Positions 9,042 to 18,081 are shown, counted from the stretch's first letter. The stretch is DNA of 64,000 nt from Verrucomicrobiota bacterium (GCA_016222825.1 JACRQF010000009.1:62001-126000), one strand, 5' to 3'. The notes: a model not told the origin generated them from the sequence alone. Program-made: numbers and translations.

Positions 9042-9221
9042 ACGCGGACCGCTCGCCTGGCAAGCGGCAGGAACTTCTGTGCCCCAGCACATGGCGGGCG
9101 GATTACATGCGCAGCCCCAGCCGTGCCCAGCACAAAGACAAAGGACTCGTGCCGCCGCCCATGAGCAGACCGTCTTTATGAACCCGCATATTTCACGCGC
9201 TGCACGAAACGCCGATAGGCT

Positions 9222-9292
9222 GTAGCCGCCGACGTAAGGAGGCGGACGCGTTGCCAGCCACAGCCTTTCCGCCTCCTTACGTCGGCGGCTAC
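9222..9292. repeat. perfect 25-bp inverted repeat, REP-like element between convergent genes
   Basis: The arm GTAGCCGCCGACGTAAGG (continuing to 9246) starts at 9222 and its exact reverse complement runs 9268-9292, with a 21-base loop. The element lies in the 309-bp gap between the convergent genes ending at 9041 (+) and 9351 (-). It resembles palindromes that recur in intergenic DNA of Verrucomicrobiota (recalled, not searched). It could form a very stable hairpin on either transcript and so serve as a bidirectional terminator or mRNA stabiliser. The rest of 9042-9350 holds nothing I can name. Confidence 0.85.
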
Positions 9293-9350
9293 GAAACGTG
9301 TGTAATATCCGGGCTAAGCATTGAGAGCAGAAGTTCAGCAACGCTAACTC

Positions 9351-10976
9351 TTACTTCTCACTCTTGGCTTCCTTCTCATTCGCCGCCGGCTTCGGAAGCC
9401 CGGACTCGGCGATGACTTCATACCACGCGACGTTCAGCTCCGGCTGGAGCTTGAAACCGCGCTCGACCAGCGGCAACTCCTTCAAGCGGCGGCCGGTCAG
9501 GTCGAGGGCGAAGATCCTCCGGTCGCGCTGGCTCGGCGCAAGCGAGCGCAGCGTGACCTCGCCCGCCACCGGCTCCAACCGGGGAGCGCCGGAGGGGTCG
9601 GCGCGGCCCGTCGCGGTCAGCAGGACGCGCTGGCTCCTCGACAGCGGCTCGCCGTCGAGGCTGGTGAGCGCGACGGCGGCGAAGGCGCCGTTGGCGAGCG
9701 TGAGCCGCAGGTCGCGCGTTTCGACGGGTTTGTTCTCGAAGAAACCGATGACCGCCTGCGTGCGCGGCGTGTCTATTCTGACCCGGCCGCTCTGCCAGTC
9801 GTGGACGATCTCGCCGGTATCGGCGGTGCGCGGGTTGATCGCGGCGACGCCGGGCAGCCCGCCGCTGTTGAGGACCAGCCAGCCGGGCGCGTTGGTGAAC
9901 GCCGCCTCGCAGGAGAACCGCGTCATGCCGATGCCGGCGATGGCCGCAACGGCTTCGTCCACGCCGGCCGTTGGCGCGCCGGGATCGAGACGGAACAGCA
10001 TCCTGCCCTTGGCGGGCGCGGCGTCGCCTCGTTGGAACATCAGCGCGCACGCGGGCGCCCACGCCCAGGTGACAACGTCGAGCGGCGCGGCGGGCGAGGC
10101 CGGCGCCCGCGCGTCGTGGGCGACGCAGACACCGGCCCATTGCTGGAAGCTCGCCACCGCGGCGACCCAGAGCGGCAGCTCGGCGCGGAACGGATTGGCG
10201 GCGACAGCGGACCACGCGCCGACCAGCAACGGCCGGTCCACGGTCCCGCCGAAGCTCATCGGGCCGAAGATCGTTTGCTGGCTCTTCACCATCGCCACGC
10301 CGCGCTCCCATGCGACGGTCTGGGAAACAAAATCAGTCCCCTGCCGCGCAACGATGTCGCCCGTGGTCCGCACCGGCCCGGCGGCGCTGAGAGGCATGTG
10401 CGGTTCGCTGCGCCGCGCAGCGGCGGCGTTTTGCGGCGGGCCGGCGACTTCAATCAACGCGATGCCGGCGTCGTCGCCCGGCGCGACTTGCGTGACCCGG
10501 TTGGTGTGCGCCCGCGGGCCGGTGTCGCCGGGCAGCAGCAGATCGAGGTAAACGCCCTGGTTGCGCAGGCAACCGGCGAACTGCTCGAAATCGCCGCGCG
10601 CTTGCGCGTGGCCCGCCGCGGGCAGCGGGAGGCGGACGACGTTGAAGCCTTGCTGGACGAGACGCTTCGCGACGAGAACGGCGTTGCTGCCGGCGGGCAC
10701 CGGGTGGTCCGCCGGCCAGTTGAGGCCCCAGAAGCGGATGGGCTGGCCGTCGGCAAACTCGAACCGGTCTTGCGCTGTTTTCAGGAAGCCGTGGATTCCC
10801 GCGGGCCGGCCCGCGCCGACGGGACGTTCCGCCAGCGCGCTGACGTCGGCGGCGCTGCCCGGCTCGATGACGGCGGAGGCCGGCAGTTGGAGGGTGAAGC
10901 TGTTCGCGGGCGACTGGCCGGGAGCGGAGGCAGCGCAGCAGACGAGCAGCACGAGTTGGCGCGGGATATGGAGCAT
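9351..10976 (-). CDS. exported glycoside-hydrolase-like (clan GH-A type) protein
   Basis: The start is placed at the ATG at 10976, giving MLHIPRQLVLLVCCAASAPGQ as signal peptide; upstream codons to 11096 read through dispersed repeats. The 541-aa product has RPVGAGRPAGIHGFLK, then ADGQPIRFWGLNWPADHP and VAKRLVQQGFNVVRLPLP, the N-terminal barrel sequence of GH5-like/cellulase-family exported proteins in this phylum. The middle is shorter than in such enzymes, and I cannot find a clear NEP/E pair of catalytic glutamates, so activity is doubtful. The C-terminal part (VRIDTPRTQAVIGFFENKP) is beta-rich. The call is a family resemblance only. Confidence 0.6.
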   Translation of the reverse strand: MLHIPRQLVLLVCCAASAPGQSPANSFTLQLPASAVIEPGSAADVSALAERPVGAGRPAGIHGFLKTAQDRFEFADGQPIRFWGLNWPADHPVPAGSNAVLVAKRLVQQGFNVVRLPLPAAGHAQARGDFEQFAGCLRNQGVYLDLLLPGDTGPRAHTNRVTQVAPGDDAGIALIEVAGPPQNAAAARRSEPHMPLSAAGPVRTTGDIVARQGTDFVSQTVAWERGVAMVKSQQTIFGPMSFGGTVDRPLLVGAWSAVAANPFRAELPLWVAAVASFQQWAGVCVAHDARAPASPAAPLDVVTWAWAPACALMFQRGDAAPAKGRMLFRLDPGAPTAGVDEAVAAIAGIGMTRFSCEAAFTNAPGWLVLNSGGLPGVAAINPRTADTGEIVHDWQSGRVRIDTPRTQAVIGFFENKPVETRDLRLTLANGAFAAVALTSLDGEPLSRSQRVLLTATGRADPSGAPRLEPVAGEVTLRSLAPSQRDRRIFALDLTGRRLKELPLVERGFKLQPELNVAWYEVIAESGLPKPAANEKEAKSEK

Positions 10977-11059
10977 GAAAGTTGTGGGCGCATCATACCG
11001 CACCGGCGACGGCTGGCAAGGTGGGGTTTTGGCATCGGTGCGATCCGCGCGCAACCCGG

Positions 11060-11335
11060 CACCCGCGCCGCAGCGCAGGTTTCCAACCCGCGGCATCGCC
11101 GGCTTCCAGCCGGCAGACCGTCGGAACTGCGCAGCGCCGGCGGGTTGGAAACCCGCGATACAGCAGACTGGAAGTCTGCGCTACGTTGGGAATGCGCGCA
11201 TCCATCCGCCCCCAGCGTTGTAGCGCAGGTTTCCAACCTGCTGTGTCGCCGGCTTCCAGCCGGCAGGGCGTCCTTGCCGGCGATGGTCCGATGTTCTGTC
11301 AGAAGAACGCCGGCAGGGATGCCGGCGCGACAGGG
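11060..11335. repeat. cluster of dispersed short palindromes
   Basis: The gap between the GH-like gene and the first oxidase carries several related short inverted repeats: GCAGGTTTCCAACCCGC at about 11075 and again as GCAGGTTTCCAACCTGC at about 11225, each followed about 10 bases later by CGCCGGCTTCCAGCCGGC; also GGCGGGTTGGAAACCCGC near 11140 and CAGACTGGAAGTCTGCG near 11164. Each is a small hairpin. Short ORFs crossing the region are artefacts. Such mosaics recur in Verrucomicrobiota and Planctomycetota genomes (recalled). Confidence 0.8.
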
Positions 11336-11433
11336 GCTGAAAACAGCAGAGCGCCGGTTACCCGGCGCGTTGCTTCTTCATGTTGTGCAGGGGTTGTCTC
11401 TCCCTTGCACAGTGCTTGGGGTTGTCTCTCCCC

Positions 11434-13344
11434 CTACACGATTCTCCAACCGAACATCATCGCGTGGTCCTCGTGGGCGAGGTTGTGGCAGTGGGCTACA
11501 TAGTTGCCCCGGAAGGTGCGGAACCTCCGATACATCACCACTGTCTCGCCCGGCTCCAGGCCGATGACGTCTTCCTTCGAGATGTCGTCGCCCTTGCAGG
11601 GCACGCCGTTGCGTGTGATGGTGCGATGCTCTTCCATGTGGAAGTGCATCGGGTGGACCCAGCCGCCGCCGCCGTTGACGATTTCCCAGACCTCGCCGCT
11701 GCCGAAGGGCACGTCGGCCATAGAGCGCGTCACGTCGAACGGCAGCGCTGGACCGTTGTCGGTCTTGATCTGCCATTGCTCCTCGGAGGTGCCGCCGCCG
11801 CGCACCAACTCGAACTTCCGCCGCCGGCACCGGGCCAGTCCCGCCGCATTGGGAATTGTCGGGAGGGTGCGCAAGGGAGTGGTGGCGTCGGGCATGAGAC
11901 TGAGGTCCGGCGTGACCGGGTCGCCGTCAATGACGATCTTCATGATCGGCACCGAGCAGGTTCCGGTCGGCTTGCGGCCGTCGGTCATCGCCAGGGTGTT
12001 GACGAGATACAGCACGTCGCCCGTGGTGGTGGGTGTGCCGTCCAGGTATTTACTGAAGTCCACGATCATCTCGCGGCGCTTGGCCGGGAAGAGATAGCAG
12101 TCGTTGCGAACAATCGGCTTGGGCAGCAACCCGCCATCAACAGCGATCTGGGTGAACCTCATGCACTGCCGGGCGCCGCTAAGTTCCCATTGGCCCTGCG
12201 TGCCGGGGGCGGCCCGCAGCGTGCCGGTCGCCAGCTTGAGGTTGTAGAGACGCGAGATCGAGCAGTCCAGGAACCGCAGACGATACTTGCGCCGCTTCAC
12301 GTGCAGCACGGGGTAGGCGGTGCCGTTGACCGTCATGATGTCGCCGACGAAGCCGTGGTTGGGGTAGTGGGCGAAGAACGTGTGTCCCCAATTCTCCGGG
12401 TGCTTCAGGCCGTCCTGGTCATGGTTGCCCGTGTGGGGCGTCACGCCGTCATCAAGCAGCACGTCATAGAGCGCCAGCGGGATGTCATACTCGCCAGACG
12501 GCAGCCGCCACCCAGTTCTTTCGTCGTTACAGTCCATGGTGTCATACATGTAATAGAGACCGACCATGCCCTTATAGACGTTGGCGCCAGTGTGGCTGTG
12601 TGTGTGGTCGTGGAACCACAGGAACGACTGCGTTTCCGTAGGATCATCACTCGGGCAAGTGTTCAGATAGAGGTTGTCTGCGAACTCGCCGGGGCTGTAG
12701 CCATGCGGCCGGTGGTGCGGGTTGCCGTCGCTTTCCGGTGCCGTGTGCCCGTTGTGCAGGTGCGTGAGGAACTTCAACTCCGGGTCGCCGAAGTCGCCAC
12801 GGGGCAGGTTCAGTGGATTTTCGGCCAGATGGTTCTCGAAGCGCACCAGACAGGGCTGGTCGTAGGTGGCGTGGATGAGCGGTCCGGGGAAGGTGCCGTT
12901 GAAGCCATAGATGGTGCTGCGCGGCAGCCGCGTGGTGCGCGTGCTCGGCGATACGAGCCGGCCTGCGGCGTCATACAAGCTCACCGGCCGGCCGCTTTTG
13001 TTGATGGGCCTGACCGGGGACGTGGTGAAGCTGTGCGAGGCCACTTGCAGCTTGATGTTGTAGAAGACCGGGTCGGGCAGGCCCAACGCCGACGGCCAGA
13101 TTTGATGGGCGGCGGGATCGGGCGGCACGGCCCACGTGCTCACGTCCGAGGGCGCCAAGGGTTGCGGGATCGGAAGCGGGTCGGTGAACGGCTGGGTGAT
13201 CCACGGGCTGGTGGGGTAGTTTTCGGTTCCAATGCCTCCTTGAGCGTTGGCGGGGTTGCGGTCGCCAAGAAGCGTAACGCCGCTTGCAAGCGCCCCCATC
13301 TTCAACAACTCCCGGCGGCTGATCTTATGTTCGCTCTTACTCAT
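11434..13344 (-). CDS. Tat-exported multicopper oxidase, CotA/bilirubin-oxidase-like (copy A)
   Basis: The 636-aa product has a twin-arginine leader (SRRELLKMGALASGVTLL) and an SD (AAGGAGA) before the ATG at 13344. All copper-binding clusters are present: HLHNGH at 195-200, WFHDHTHSH at 243-251, HPMHFHMEEH at 564-573 (T1 and trinuclear ligands) and HCHNLAHEDHAMM at 618-630, where the last Met is the axial T1 ligand. Its closest look is CotA-type laccase/bilirubin oxidase. It would oxidise phenolics, metals or bilirubin-like compounds in the periplasm using O2. It is a close paralogue of the gene at 13824-15737, whose flanks are also duplicated. Confidence 0.93.
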   Translation of the reverse strand: MSKSEHKISRRELLKMGALASGVTLLGDRNPANAQGGIGTENYPTSPWITQPFTDPLPIPQPLAPSDVSTWAVPPDPAAHQIWPSALGLPDPVFYNIKLQVASHSFTTSPVRPINKSGRPVSLYDAAGRLVSPSTRTTRLPRSTIYGFNGTFPGPLIHATYDQPCLVRFENHLAENPLNLPRGDFGDPELKFLTHLHNGHTAPESDGNPHHRPHGYSPGEFADNLYLNTCPSDDPTETQSFLWFHDHTHSHTGANVYKGMVGLYYMYDTMDCNDERTGWRLPSGEYDIPLALYDVLLDDGVTPHTGNHDQDGLKHPENWGHTFFAHYPNHGFVGDIMTVNGTAYPVLHVKRRKYRLRFLDCSISRLYNLKLATGTLRAAPGTQGQWELSGARQCMRFTQIAVDGGLLPKPIVRNDCYLFPAKRREMIVDFSKYLDGTPTTTGDVLYLVNTLAMTDGRKPTGTCSVPIMKIVIDGDPVTPDLSLMPDATTPLRTLPTIPNAAGLARCRRRKFELVRGGGTSEEQWQIKTDNGPALPFDVTRSMADVPFGSGEVWEIVNGGGGWVHPMHFHMEEHRTITRNGVPCKGDDISKEDVIGLEPGETVVMYRRFRTFRGNYVAHCHNLAHEDHAMMFGWRIV

Positions 13345-13528
13345 CGCTGTTCTCCTTCATCTAAATGGTTCACTTGTTTCAACTGTCTTACTCTCTCCCA
13401 GCACGTCGGCGGGTTTTCTCTCTGCCCGTGGCTGTGTTTTCAAACTGACGCGCGCACCCTACCCGCGGCTCGCGCCAGCGGCAATGAGGGTGGATTCTGA
13501 ACGCAGTATAGGGCATTGCCCTCCACTC

Positions 13529-13545
13529 CTAGGGTTGGCACCCTA
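13529..13545. repeat. CCTAGGG dyad upstream of oxidase copy A (partner at 15924-15946)
   Basis: The sequence CTCCTAGGGTTGGCACCCTAGGG is about 185 bp upstream of copy A; CTCCTAGGGCTGGTTCCTTAGGG is in the matching position upstream of copy B, with a further CCTAGGG at 15902. In both places it follows a CTCYNCACT stretch. The block could be an operator or promoter element duplicated with the gene, but similar CCTAGGG palindromes also occur as dispersed repeats in this phylum (recalled), so regulation is only a possibility. The remainder of 13345-13823 and 15738-16098 holds no gene. Confidence 0.6.
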
Positions 13546-13733
13546 GGGCGATTCCCGCGATCAGCGTAGGAAGAGAACGCAACTTTCGGGCGCGCTCGCG
13601 GCAGTGCGGGAGAACAAGCGCGTGCAAGTGAACCCTCGCGTCGGGAGGCCGCGATCCACAGCGCGACGCCGCTGAGCATCTGATCGGGGTCGTCGTTGTG
13701 GAGATGTCACCAGCCCGCGCCGGGGCTGAAGAC

Positions 13734-13763
13734 AGCAAAGCGCCGGTCGCCCGGCGCTTTGCT
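13734..13763. terminator. 13-bp perfect hairpin downstream of oxidase copy B
   Basis: The arms AGCAAAGCGCCGG (13734-13746) and CCGGCGCTTTGCT (13751-13763) pair perfectly across a TCGC loop. The stem lies 60 bp after the copy B stop (minus strand) and before the copy A upstream region. A run of five T follows on the plus strand, while the minus-strand 3' side is only weakly T-rich, so intrinsic termination is clearer for plus transcripts. A decayed copy is at 11350-11371 after copy A. Confidence 0.55.
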
Positions 13764-13823
13764 TTTTCATGTTGTGCAGAGGTTGTCTCTCCCCTGCACA
13801 GTGTTTGGGGTTGTCTCTCCCCC

Positions 13824-15737
13824 CTACACGATTCTCCAACCGAACATCATCGCGTGGTCCTCGTGGGCGAGGTTGTGGCAGTGGGCCACATATTTGCCCC
13901 GGAAGGTGCGGAACTTCCGATACATCACCACCGTCTCGCCCGGCTCCAGGCCGATGACGTCTTCCTTCGAGACGTCGTCGCCCTTGCAGGGCACGCCGTT
14001 GCGCGTGAGGACGCGGTGCTCTTCCATGTGGAAGTGCATCGGGTGGACCCAGCCGCCGCCGCCGTTGACGATCTCCCAGACCTCGGCGCTGCCGAAGGGC
14101 ACGTCGGCCATGGAGACGGTCGGATCGAACGGCAGGGCCGGGCCGTTGTCGGTCCGAATCTGCCATTGCTCCTCGGCGTTGCCGCCGCCGCCGCGCACCA
14201 GCTCGAACTTCCGCCGGCGCAGCCGGGCCAGTTCCGCCGCATTGGGCACCGGCGGGAGCTCGCGCAGGATGGTGGTGGCGTCGGGCATGACACTGAGGTC
14301 CGGCTGGGCCGGGTCGCCGTCAATGACGATCTTCATGATCGGCACCGAGCAGGTCCCGGTCGGCTTGCGGCCGTCGGTCATCGCCAGGGTGTTGACGAGA
14401 TACAGCACGTCGCCCGTGGTGGTGGGTGTGCCGTCCATGTATCGGCTGAAGTCCACAATCGCTTCGCGGCGCTTGGCCGGGAAGAGATAAATGTCGTTGC
14501 GAACAATCGGCTTGGGCAGCAGCCCGCCATCAACAGCGATCTGGGTGAACCGCATGCACTGCCGCGCGCCGCTAAGTTCCCATTGGCCCTGCGTGCCGGG
14601 GGCGGCCCGCAGCGTGCCGGTCGCCAGCTTGAGGTTGTAGAGACGCGAGATCGAGCAGTCCAAGAACCGCAGGCGATACTTGCGCCGCTTCACGTGCAGC
14701 ACCGGGTAGGCGGTGCCGTTGACCGTCATGATGTCGCCAACGAAGCCGTGGTTGGGGTAGTGGGCGAAGAACGTGTGTCCCCAGTTCTCCGGGTGCTTCA
14801 GGCCGTCCTGGTCGTGATTGCCCGTGTGCGGCGTCACGCCGTCGTCGAGCCGCACGTCATACAGCGCAATCGGGATGTCATACTGTCCTGACGGCAGCCG
14901 CAACCCAACCCTTTCGTCGTCACAGTCCATGGTGTCATACATGTAATAGAGACCGACCATGCCCTTATAGACGTTGGCGCCAGTGTGGCCGTGGGTGTGG
15001 TCGTGGAACCACAGGAACGCCTGCGTTTCCCGGTGATCACCATCCGGGCAAGTGTTCAGATAGAGGTTATCAGCAAACTCGCCGGGGCTGTAGGCGTGCG
15101 GCCGGTGGTGCGGCTGGCCATCGCTCTCGGCCGCCGTGTGGCCGTTGTGCAGGTGAGTCAGGAATTTCAACTCCGGGTCGCCGAAGTCGCCGCGGGGCAG
15201 GTTCAGCGGATTTTCGGCCAGGTGATTCTCGAAGCGCACCAGACAGGGCTGGTCGTAGTTGGCGTGGATGAGCGGTCCGGGGAAGGTGCCGTTGAAGCCG
15301 TAGATGGTGCTGCGCGGCAGCCGCGTGGTGCGCGTGCTCGGCGATATGAGCCGGCCTGCGGCGTCGAACAAGCTCACCGGCCGGCCGTCCTTGTTGATGG
15401 GCCTGACCGGGGACGTGGTGAAGCTGTGCGAGGCCACTTGCAGCTTGATGTTGTAGTAGACCGGGTCGGGCAGCCCCAGCGCCGACGGCCAGACCTGATG
15501 GTCGGCGGGATTGGGCGGCACGGCCCATGTGCTTACATCGGACGGCGCCATTGGCTGAGGAATCGGGAGCGGATCCCGAAACGGTTGGGTGATCCACGGA
15601 CTGGTGGGGTAGTTTTCGGTGCCAATGCCCCCTTGGGCGTTGGCGGTTTCGTTGGTGCCAAAGAGAGCAGCGCCGCCCGCCATCGCCCCCATCTTCAGCA
15701 GCTCCCGTCGGCTGATATTGTGTTCCCTCGTTTTCAT
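13824..15737 (-). CDS. Tat-exported multicopper oxidase, CotA/bilirubin-oxidase-like (copy B)
   Basis: The 637-aa product has leader SRRELLKMGAMAGGAALFG and the same four copper motifs as copy A (HLHNGHT, WFHDHTHGHTG, HPMHFHMEEH and HCHNLAHEDHAMM). A CAGGAGA Shine-Dalgarno precedes the ATG at 15737. Differences from copy A cluster in the leader, around residues 205-245 and in the linker near residue 500, where copy B has one extra glycine (RGGGGNAEE). All ligands are retained, so both copies should be active. The tandem arrangement in one orientation, separated by 479 bp with its own upstream region, suggests independent transcription units. Confidence 0.93.
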   Translation of the reverse strand: MKTREHNISRRELLKMGAMAGGAALFGTNETANAQGGIGTENYPTSPWITQPFRDPLPIPQPMAPSDVSTWAVPPNPADHQVWPSALGLPDPVYYNIKLQVASHSFTTSPVRPINKDGRPVSLFDAAGRLISPSTRTTRLPRSTIYGFNGTFPGPLIHANYDQPCLVRFENHLAENPLNLPRGDFGDPELKFLTHLHNGHTAAESDGQPHHRPHAYSPGEFADNLYLNTCPDGDHRETQAFLWFHDHTHGHTGANVYKGMVGLYYMYDTMDCDDERVGLRLPSGQYDIPIALYDVRLDDGVTPHTGNHDQDGLKHPENWGHTFFAHYPNHGFVGDIMTVNGTAYPVLHVKRRKYRLRFLDCSISRLYNLKLATGTLRAAPGTQGQWELSGARQCMRFTQIAVDGGLLPKPIVRNDIYLFPAKRREAIVDFSRYMDGTPTTTGDVLYLVNTLAMTDGRKPTGTCSVPIMKIVIDGDPAQPDLSVMPDATTILRELPPVPNAAELARLRRRKFELVRGGGGNAEEQWQIRTDNGPALPFDPTVSMADVPFGSAEVWEIVNGGGGWVHPMHFHMEEHRVLTRNGVPCKGDDVSKEDVIGLEPGETVVMYRKFRTFRGKYVAHCHNLAHEDHAMMFGWRIV

Positions 15738-16035
15738 CGCTGTTCTCCTGCATCTGAGAGGCGATCTCGATTCACCTCGTCTTACTCTCTCCCAGCACGC
15801 CGGAGGGTCTTTCTTTCCCGCCCGCGGCTTGTTGTCTCTTTAACAACGCGACGACCCTAAGCGCGGTTCGCGCCAGCGGCAATGAGGGCAATGTTCTGCA
15901 CCTAGGGTAGGAATGCGCCTCTTCACTCCTAGGGCTGGTTCCTTAGGGCGGCGTAACCCAAGCCCTACACGTTCGTAGGGAACATCGAGGCAAGCGGGTT
16001 TCGTCAGCTCCTGTGCAGGAAATGCAGAGCGGGGC

Positions 16036-16064
16036 TTGCGCAGACCGGACCGCTCTGGTAGCGT
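16036..16064 (+). promoter_or_regulatory. possible promoter for the DUF948-like/YtxH pair
   Basis: TTGCGC (16036-16041) and TAGCGT (16059-16064) are 17 bases apart, and the SD AGGAGG follows at 16079. The -10 keeps only the key T, A and final T, so this is a weak prediction. Confidence 0.3.
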
Positions 16065-16098
16065 ATCCCAAAATTCACAGGAGGTTTTCAAACATCTT

Positions 16099-16536
16099 AT
16101 GCCCGACTATGCAGCCAACGCCCTCGTCGTCATCGCCTGCGTGCTCGTCGCCTGGACCGTGGCGGCGGTTGTCGCCGCGTTCAAGCTCTGGCAGTTGCTG
16201 GAGAAGATGAACGGCAAACTGGACCTCATCGCGGGCGATCTCCGCACCCTGTCGCAGAAGGGCGAGCAACTGCTCGTCGAACTGGAAAAGCTCTCCAGCG
16301 CGGCGCGGAACCAGGTGGAAACCGTGGGCACGATCGTCCGGGACGTGCGCGGCTGGGTGGACAAGGCGGAGACCACGGCGGAGTTCGTGCGGCACACCGT
16401 GCGTAACGGCGTGATGGGCAGTCTCGTCAACGCGCGGGCGTTCTTCCAAGGGATGCTCGGCTTCCTGCAATTTTTTGTGCGCCGTCCCGAAGGCGGCGCG
16501 GCGACACATGATGTGACAACTGAAAAGGAGAACTGA
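16099..16536 (+). CDS. membrane-anchored coiled-coil protein (DUF948-like)
   Basis: The start at 16099 gives MPDYAANALVVIACVLVAWT; AGGAGG sits 14 bases upstream, a little far but the only good SD. The 145-aa product has one N-terminal transmembrane helix (residues 8-30), then a long helical region (LLEKMNGKLDLIAGDLRTL, QLLVELEKLSSAARNQVETV) and a C-terminal hydrophobic patch (NARAFFQGMLGFLQFF). This is the shape of DUF948/general-stress proteins that sit beside YtxH genes, as here: the YtxH gene starts 1 bp after this stop. The pair probably forms an envelope or stress complex; exact role unknown. Confidence 0.75.
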   Translation: MPDYAANALVVIACVLVAWTVAAVVAAFKLWQLLEKMNGKLDLIAGDLRTLSQKGEQLLVELEKLSSAARNQVETVGTIVRDVRGWVDKAETTAEFVRHTVRNGVMGSLVNARAFFQGMLGFLQFFVRRPEGGAATHDVTTEKEN

Positions 16537-16537
16537 T

Positions 16538-16831
16538 ATGGCAGACAATGGAAATAGCAACGTAGGCGGCGTGCTGGTGGCTTTCATGGCCGGCATCGTC
16601 GTGGGCGCCGGCGTCGCATTGCTTTATGCGCCGCAGTCCGGCAAGGAAACCCGCAAGATTCTCGCCAAGAGGGCGGACGAACTGAAGGATCAGGCGGAAG
16701 ACATCGTGGATGACGTGCTCGAAAAGGGCAAGCAGGCCCTCAAGGAGAAGAAAGAGCAGTTCGACGCCGCCATCGAAGCCGGCAAGGAAACGATGTCCGA
16801 CGCGAGGAAGAAGCTGAAGGAAGCGCTTTAA
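16538..16831 (+). CDS. YtxH domain-containing protein
   Basis: The 97-aa product has the full YtxH pattern: a glycine-rich transmembrane helix (GGVLVAFMAGIVVGAGVALLY), the signature APQSGKETRKIL, and an amphipathic Lys/Glu-rich tail (EKGKQALKEKKEQFDAAIEAG). AAGGAGA lies 7 bases before the ATG at 16538. YtxH proteins are small membrane proteins linked to general stress or desiccation responses in other bacteria. The gene follows the DUF948-like gene at once and converges with the MFS gene, overlapping its end by 4 bp. Confidence 0.9.
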   Translation: MADNGNSNVGGVLVAFMAGIVVGAGVALLYAPQSGKETRKILAKRADELKDQAEDIVDDVLEKGKQALKEKKEQFDAAIEAGKETMSDARKKLKEAL

Positions 16832-18081
16832 GCCGCTGGCTGCCGCGAGGCGGCGCGATGCAACAGACAAAGCATGGCGCCGCCCGCGGCACACAGCGCG
16901 CCCAGCCCGGCCAGAACGCCCGACGGGGGAAGTTCGCGCAACAGGCTCGTTCCAAACTGCAGCCACAGGGAGAACAGGAACGCCAGCGCGCCCAGCAGTT
17001 GCTTCACGCTGAACACGCCGCCCCGGCGCGCGTCCGGCACAATCTCCTGAAGCCGCGTGTCCGCCGGCACCGACGCCATTCCCGCCGTCGCGCCCACGCC
17101 GATCATCGCCAGCCCCGCGAGCCACGGCGACAGCGACAGCGTCACCGACGCGATGCAGAAGCCCATCGCGATCAGCGCCAGATAAGGCAACGAGGGCAAA
17201 TGCCGCAACCGTTCCGACTGGCTCACCAGCAACAACCCGGCCGCCATGCCAAGTCCACCGGCGCTGACCAGCAAGCCCACGCCGAGTTCCGCCAGCCGCA
17301 ATTGCGCCGTCGCAAACGCCAGCACCTCCACCAGCAACAACCCGCCCACCAGCGCGAACAGCCCGCCTGACAGCACCAACGGGAGTGCCTCGCGATGCGC
17401 CAGTGTGTAGGCCACACCCGCTTTTGCGTCCTGTAACGTTGTGCGGCGAGCACTCGCGCCTTCAGGCCTCACATCCTGTTGCGGCTTCAAGCTCCGCGAG
17501 ATCATCGCGATCAACACGCCGCTGAAAAGAAACGTGAAGCCGTCAATCACGAAACACGGATCGGGTCCGAGCGCCTGCACGGCCCAGCCCGCCACCGGAA
17601 TCGTCAACAGGCCGGCCACGGCGCCGCTGGAGTTGGAAAGCGAGTTGGCTGCCATCAACAACCGAGGCTCGGCGATCTGCGGCATCGCAGCCAGACGCGC
17701 CGGCCCGTGAAACGTCGCCAGCGCCCCCATCACGAACACCACGCCATAGAGCGCCCGCACCGACGGATCGTAGTAACGGATCAGCGGAATCGCGAACGCA
17801 AAACCCGCGCGCAACAAATCCGCCGCCACCATCGTCAACTTGCGGCTCCAACGGTCCGTCCACGCCACCGCCAGCAAACTGAACAACAGCACCGGCAGCG
17901 TGCCAAAGAAAACCAGCCGCGCCGTTTCCGACACGTTGGCGATGCCATGCACCTGAAGAATGACGCCGAGCAAGGCCATCTGATGCAGCCGGTCGCCGAC
18001 CCCGCTGCCGAGCTGGCCGATGTAAAGCTTCAGGAAATCGCGGTTCCGCAGAATCGCGCCGAATGTTCGTTCCGATGCCAT
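16828..18081 (-). CDS. MFS transporter (MFS_3/enterobactin-exporter-like)
   Basis: The 417-aa product shows about 12 hydrophobic segments and MFS loops: FLKLYIGQLGSGVGDRLHQMA at the N-terminus, AWTDRWSRKLTMVAADLLRAG as the loop 2-3 signature, and PADTRLQEIVPDARRGGVFSVKQL in the second half, which is typical of the MFS_3 group (EntS-like, macrolide exporter-like). The substrate is unknown and the gene stands alone. It ends inside the convergent YtxH stop region. Its start at 18081 is 70 bp from the tRNA promoter on the other strand. Confidence 0.88.
   Translation of the reverse strand: MASERTFGAILRNRDFLKLYIGQLGSGVGDRLHQMALLGVILQVHGIANVSETARLVFFGTLPVLLFSLLAVAWTDRWSRKLTMVAADLLRAGFAFAIPLIRYYDPSVRALYGVVFVMGALATFHGPARLAAMPQIAEPRLLMAANSLSNSSGAVAGLLTIPVAGWAVQALGPDPCFVIDGFTFLFSGVLIAMISRSLKPQQDVRPEGASARRTTLQDAKAGVAYTLAHREALPLVLSGGLFALVGGLLLVEVLAFATAQLRLAELGVGLLVSAGGLGMAAGLLLVSQSERLRHLPSLPYLALIAMGFCIASVTLSLSPWLAGLAMIGVGATAGMASVPADTRLQEIVPDARRGGVFSVKQLLGALAFLFSLWLQFGTSLLRELPPSGVLAGLGALCAAGGAMLCLLHRAASRQPAA

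Larger units (their letters stand above)
11334..15760. repeat. tandem segmental duplication of the multicopper oxidase unit
   Basis: Two units offset by 2390 bp share the coding region and both flanks. The 3' flank GCTGAARACAGCARAGCGCC, through the TTGTGCAG and TTGTCTCTCCC stretches, occurs at 11336-11440 and 13725-13830. The 5' flanks share the GAGAACAGCG ribosome-binding segment and a CTCTCCCAGCACG box (13394 and 15788). Identity is high inside the genes but lower near the N- and C-terminal edges, so the duplication is not very recent. Confidence 0.85.
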
